DNA of 64,000 bases, from the NCBI GenBank assembly GCA_016192035.1, contig JACPUW010000019.1:1-64000 (forward strand), read 5' to 3'. Of the stretch, positions 62,141 to 64,000 are shown in pieces. A program made the translations under genes and the position numbers. A model generated the notes under the pieces. The model saw only the letters and a program-made list of their open reading frames with translations, was not told where the DNA came from and made no database searches. This stretch comes from Bacteroidota bacterium (GTDB lineage: Bacteria; Bacteroidota; Bacteroidia; CAILMK01; JACPUW01). Numbering within the stretch: the stretch's first letter is position 1; the number at the start of each line of letters is the position of its first letter.

Positions 62141-62316
62141 CTATGGGTAGATGCCATGATAGACCCTATGGACACGCGCAAATGGATAAGCATGGGCATA
62201 GCGGCGGCTGACCACAACCCGGAAATGCCCCGGTTTAACGTGGGGGGTAATCCAGGCCTAGGCGGGCCGGTGAAAGGATGAAAATGCCCGGGTATGTGCA
62301 GGGGGCAGCCATGATA
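62141..62316 (+). repeat. Direct repeat copy 2 (orphan carboxylase 3' fragment)
   Basis: Encodes 'LWVDAMIDPMDTRKWISMGIAAADHNPEMPRFNVG' then shifts frame because of one extra G. Confidence 0.95.
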
Positions 62317-62338
62317 GGCTTTTGTTGGCTATGGGGGC

Positions 62339-63178
62339 TTACCCTACTGCGCGGTCTTTTATGTGCAGGTCTATTTGTGGATAGGGTATGCTTATTCCGT
62401 GTTCCCTAAACTTGGCCTCTATGGCAAACCGCAGGTCACTCTTGATATTTTCCACGCCAAATGTTTCGCTGGTCCAGAAATATAGCTCAAACTGCAAGGC
62501 GCTGTCGCCAAATGCGCAAAAGCGCACAAAGGGGGCCGGGCTGGGCTCCAGTTCCTTATGCCCCTGTGCCACTGATAGCAGCACCGACTTGACCAACTGC
62601 ACGTCGCTGCCATAGGCCACGCCCACCCCTACCTTAAACCGTGTGGACTTGGCAAAATGGCTCCAGTTTACCACATCACCCGATATAAATTTAGAATTGG
62701 GTACTATGATAGAGGTATCTTCCCTTGTTTCTATCTTGCTGGTGCGCAAACCTATATGCTTCACCCTGCCCACCAGGTCGCGGTTTATTTCCACTACGTC
62801 GTCCACCCGTATGGTGCCCTCAAAAAGCAGGATAATGCCGCTCACCAGGTCATAAAACACCTGCTGCAAGCCTAGGCCAATACCTACCAACAATGCCGCG
62901 CTGCCTGCCAGCAGCACCGAAATCTTGAGGCCCAAACTCTCCAGCAGCAGTACAAGGGCTATGGTATATACCAGGTAGGATATGAGCTGTACTATAGCTA
63001 CCATAGAGCCCCTATCAAGCCCGCGACGGCGCACCTGTCTGTATATCACAAACTTGATAAACCAAACCGTGAGCCAGGCGAGCAAGAGTACTACCGCCAT
63101 CCAGAACAGGTTGCCCACTTTAATATGGGCATTTTGGAAGGAAAACAACTCAAAGTCAAGAAATTGGTTAAAATTCAT
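62339..63178 (-). CDS. Small-conductance mechanosensitive ion channel (MscS family)
   Basis: 'SAALLVGIGLGLQQVFYDLVSGIILLFEGTIRVDDVVEI'. Confidence 0.93.
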   Translation of the reverse strand: MNFNQFLDFELFSFQNAHIKVGNLFWMAVVLLLAWLTVWFIKFVIYRQVRRRGLDRGSMVAIVQLISYLVYTIALVLLLESLGLKISVLLAGSAALLVGIGLGLQQVFYDLVSGIILLFEGTIRVDDVVEINRDLVGRVKHIGLRTSKIETREDTSIIVPNSKFISGDVVNWSHFAKSTRFKVGVGVAYGSDVQLVKSVLLSVAQGHKELEPSPAPFVRFCAFGDSALQFELYFWTSETFGVENIKSDLRFAIEAKFREHGISIPYPQIDLHIKDRAVG

Positions 63179-63273
63179 GGTACTTTCTTATGTTGCTGCA
63201 ATATGCCGCTTTTGGCCGGTGTAGCACCTGTGACTGTACAAGCCGGGGCACTACGGCTACATTTGCCATTCAT

Positions 63274-63636
63274 ATGGAACATTCCACTACCAACCCTGCA
63301 CCTTGGCTCTTGGAACTGAAGGTTGACTTGGAGTACTATAAGGAAACCCTTCAAGCCATAGCTCAAGAAGTTATCAAATTTGAAGTGAGTAAGTATCCTG
63401 TTTTTGTGGCACATAAGGAGGAAATAGACTTGGGCAGCAAGGTGCTGGATGCCGAGGAATGGGAAGCCAAATGGGACATAAGTGCCAGCCATCTGGAAGA
63501 GTTTGTGGCCAAGGGGCTTATAGAAAGTGAAAAGATAGATGCCTTTAAAAAAGCCTATAAAGACCCGCATACCCATATGTGCGTGTTTGCGTTCATGGGC
63601 GAGTCCGGGCATTTTGTATTTCTTCCCTACGAATAG
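63274..63636 (+). CDS. Hypothetical protein
   Basis: 120-aa ORF from MEHSTTNPAP, codon usage like neighbours. Confidence 0.6.
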   Translation: MEHSTTNPAPWLLELKVDLEYYKETLQAIAQEVIKFEVSKYPVFVAHKEEIDLGSKVLDAEEWEAKWDISASHLEEFVAKGLIESEKIDAFKKAYKDPHTHMCVFAFMGESGHFVFLPYE

Positions 63637-63643
63637 CCCGGCC

Positions 63644-64000
63644 ATGATGGAGAAAGACATACAATTGCTATTGGAACAATTCAAGCAGAGTACCGGCATT
63701 TGTACCGATACCAGAAAAGTGCAGCCTGGCAATTTGTTTTTTGCGCTCAAAGGGCCCAATTTCAACGGCAACCACTTTGCCCTACAGGCACTTGAACTTG
63801 GCGCCAATATGGCCGTGGTAGATGAGGAGACAAACAGCGACGCCCCCCGGCTACTGCGGGTGCCCCACGCGCTCAGCGCCCTTCAACAACTGGCCCAAGC
63901 CCACCGCCGTAGCTTATCCATGCCCATACTGGCCATAAGCGGCAGCAATGGTAAGACCACGAGCAAGGAATTACTGGCCGCCGTGCTGGGCCGCAAGTAC
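63644..64000 (+). CDS. murF: UDP-N-acetylmuramoyl-tripeptide-D-alanyl-D-alanine ligase (partial at window edge)
   Basis: Translation MMEKDIQLLLEQFKQSTGICTDTRKVQPGNLFFALKGPNFNGNHFA...ILAISGSNGKTTSKELLAAVL. Confidence 0.92.
   Translation, partial: MMEKDIQLLLEQFKQSTGICTDTRKVQPGNLFFALKGPNFNGNHFALQALELGANMAVVDEETNSDAPRLLRVPHALSALQQLAQAHRRSLSMPILAISGSNGKTTSKELLAAVLGRKY

Noticed and set aside
62066-62281. 71-aa ORF with carboxylase-like tail
   Set aside because: Part of the duplicated 3' fragment; not an independent gene.
1-64000. tRNA/rRNA genes, CRISPR array, prophage or complete defence system
   Set aside because: No matching signatures found by eye on either strand; the only defence-like items are the HARE-HTH gene and the DUF1016 relic.

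Overview
The window is from a Bacteroidetes-type chromosome (moderate GC, compact, ordinary core genes). The backbone runs as follows: an MDR alcohol dehydrogenase; an agmatinase-like gene overlapping a fused SpeD-SpeE polyamine gene; a pyrE gene packed between two NUDIX genes; the thrS-infC-rpmI-rplT operon (minus strand); accA; a nearly complete dcw cluster (mraZ, rsmH, ftsL-like, ftsI, murE, mraY, murD, ftsW, murG, murC, ftsQ, ftsA, ftsZ) at 29.9-44.9 kb, with murF instead at the right edge; an ECF-type sigma factor with a coupled membrane partner; coaX-OMP-TPR-lptC; an SRP RNA; a biotin-dependent carboxylase beta subunit; and mscS. There is no tRNA, rRNA, CRISPR array, integrase, transposase or complete known defence system. 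Unusual items: (i) an AT-rich HARE-HTH/COG2958-like gene bounded by a perfect 10-bp inverted repeat; (ii) a 175-bp near-perfect direct repeat of the carboxylase 3' end flanking an SBBP/T9SS gene, suggesting a recent insertion; (iii) a decayed DUF1016/YhcG PDDEXK nuclease pseudogene absent from the ORF track; (iv) a sigma factor partner with about 3.5 repeats of a putative sigma-binding motif; (v) a DHp-like protein with no kinase ATPase domain; (vi) a terminator-like hairpin inside the lptC signal peptide codons; (vii) a probable AUC start for infC; (viii) a MraZ operator; (ix) an unlisted 35-aa membrane protein ORF; (x) recurrent CATG, CTAA and TTGA gene junctions. All calls come from reading the sequence; no database search was run.
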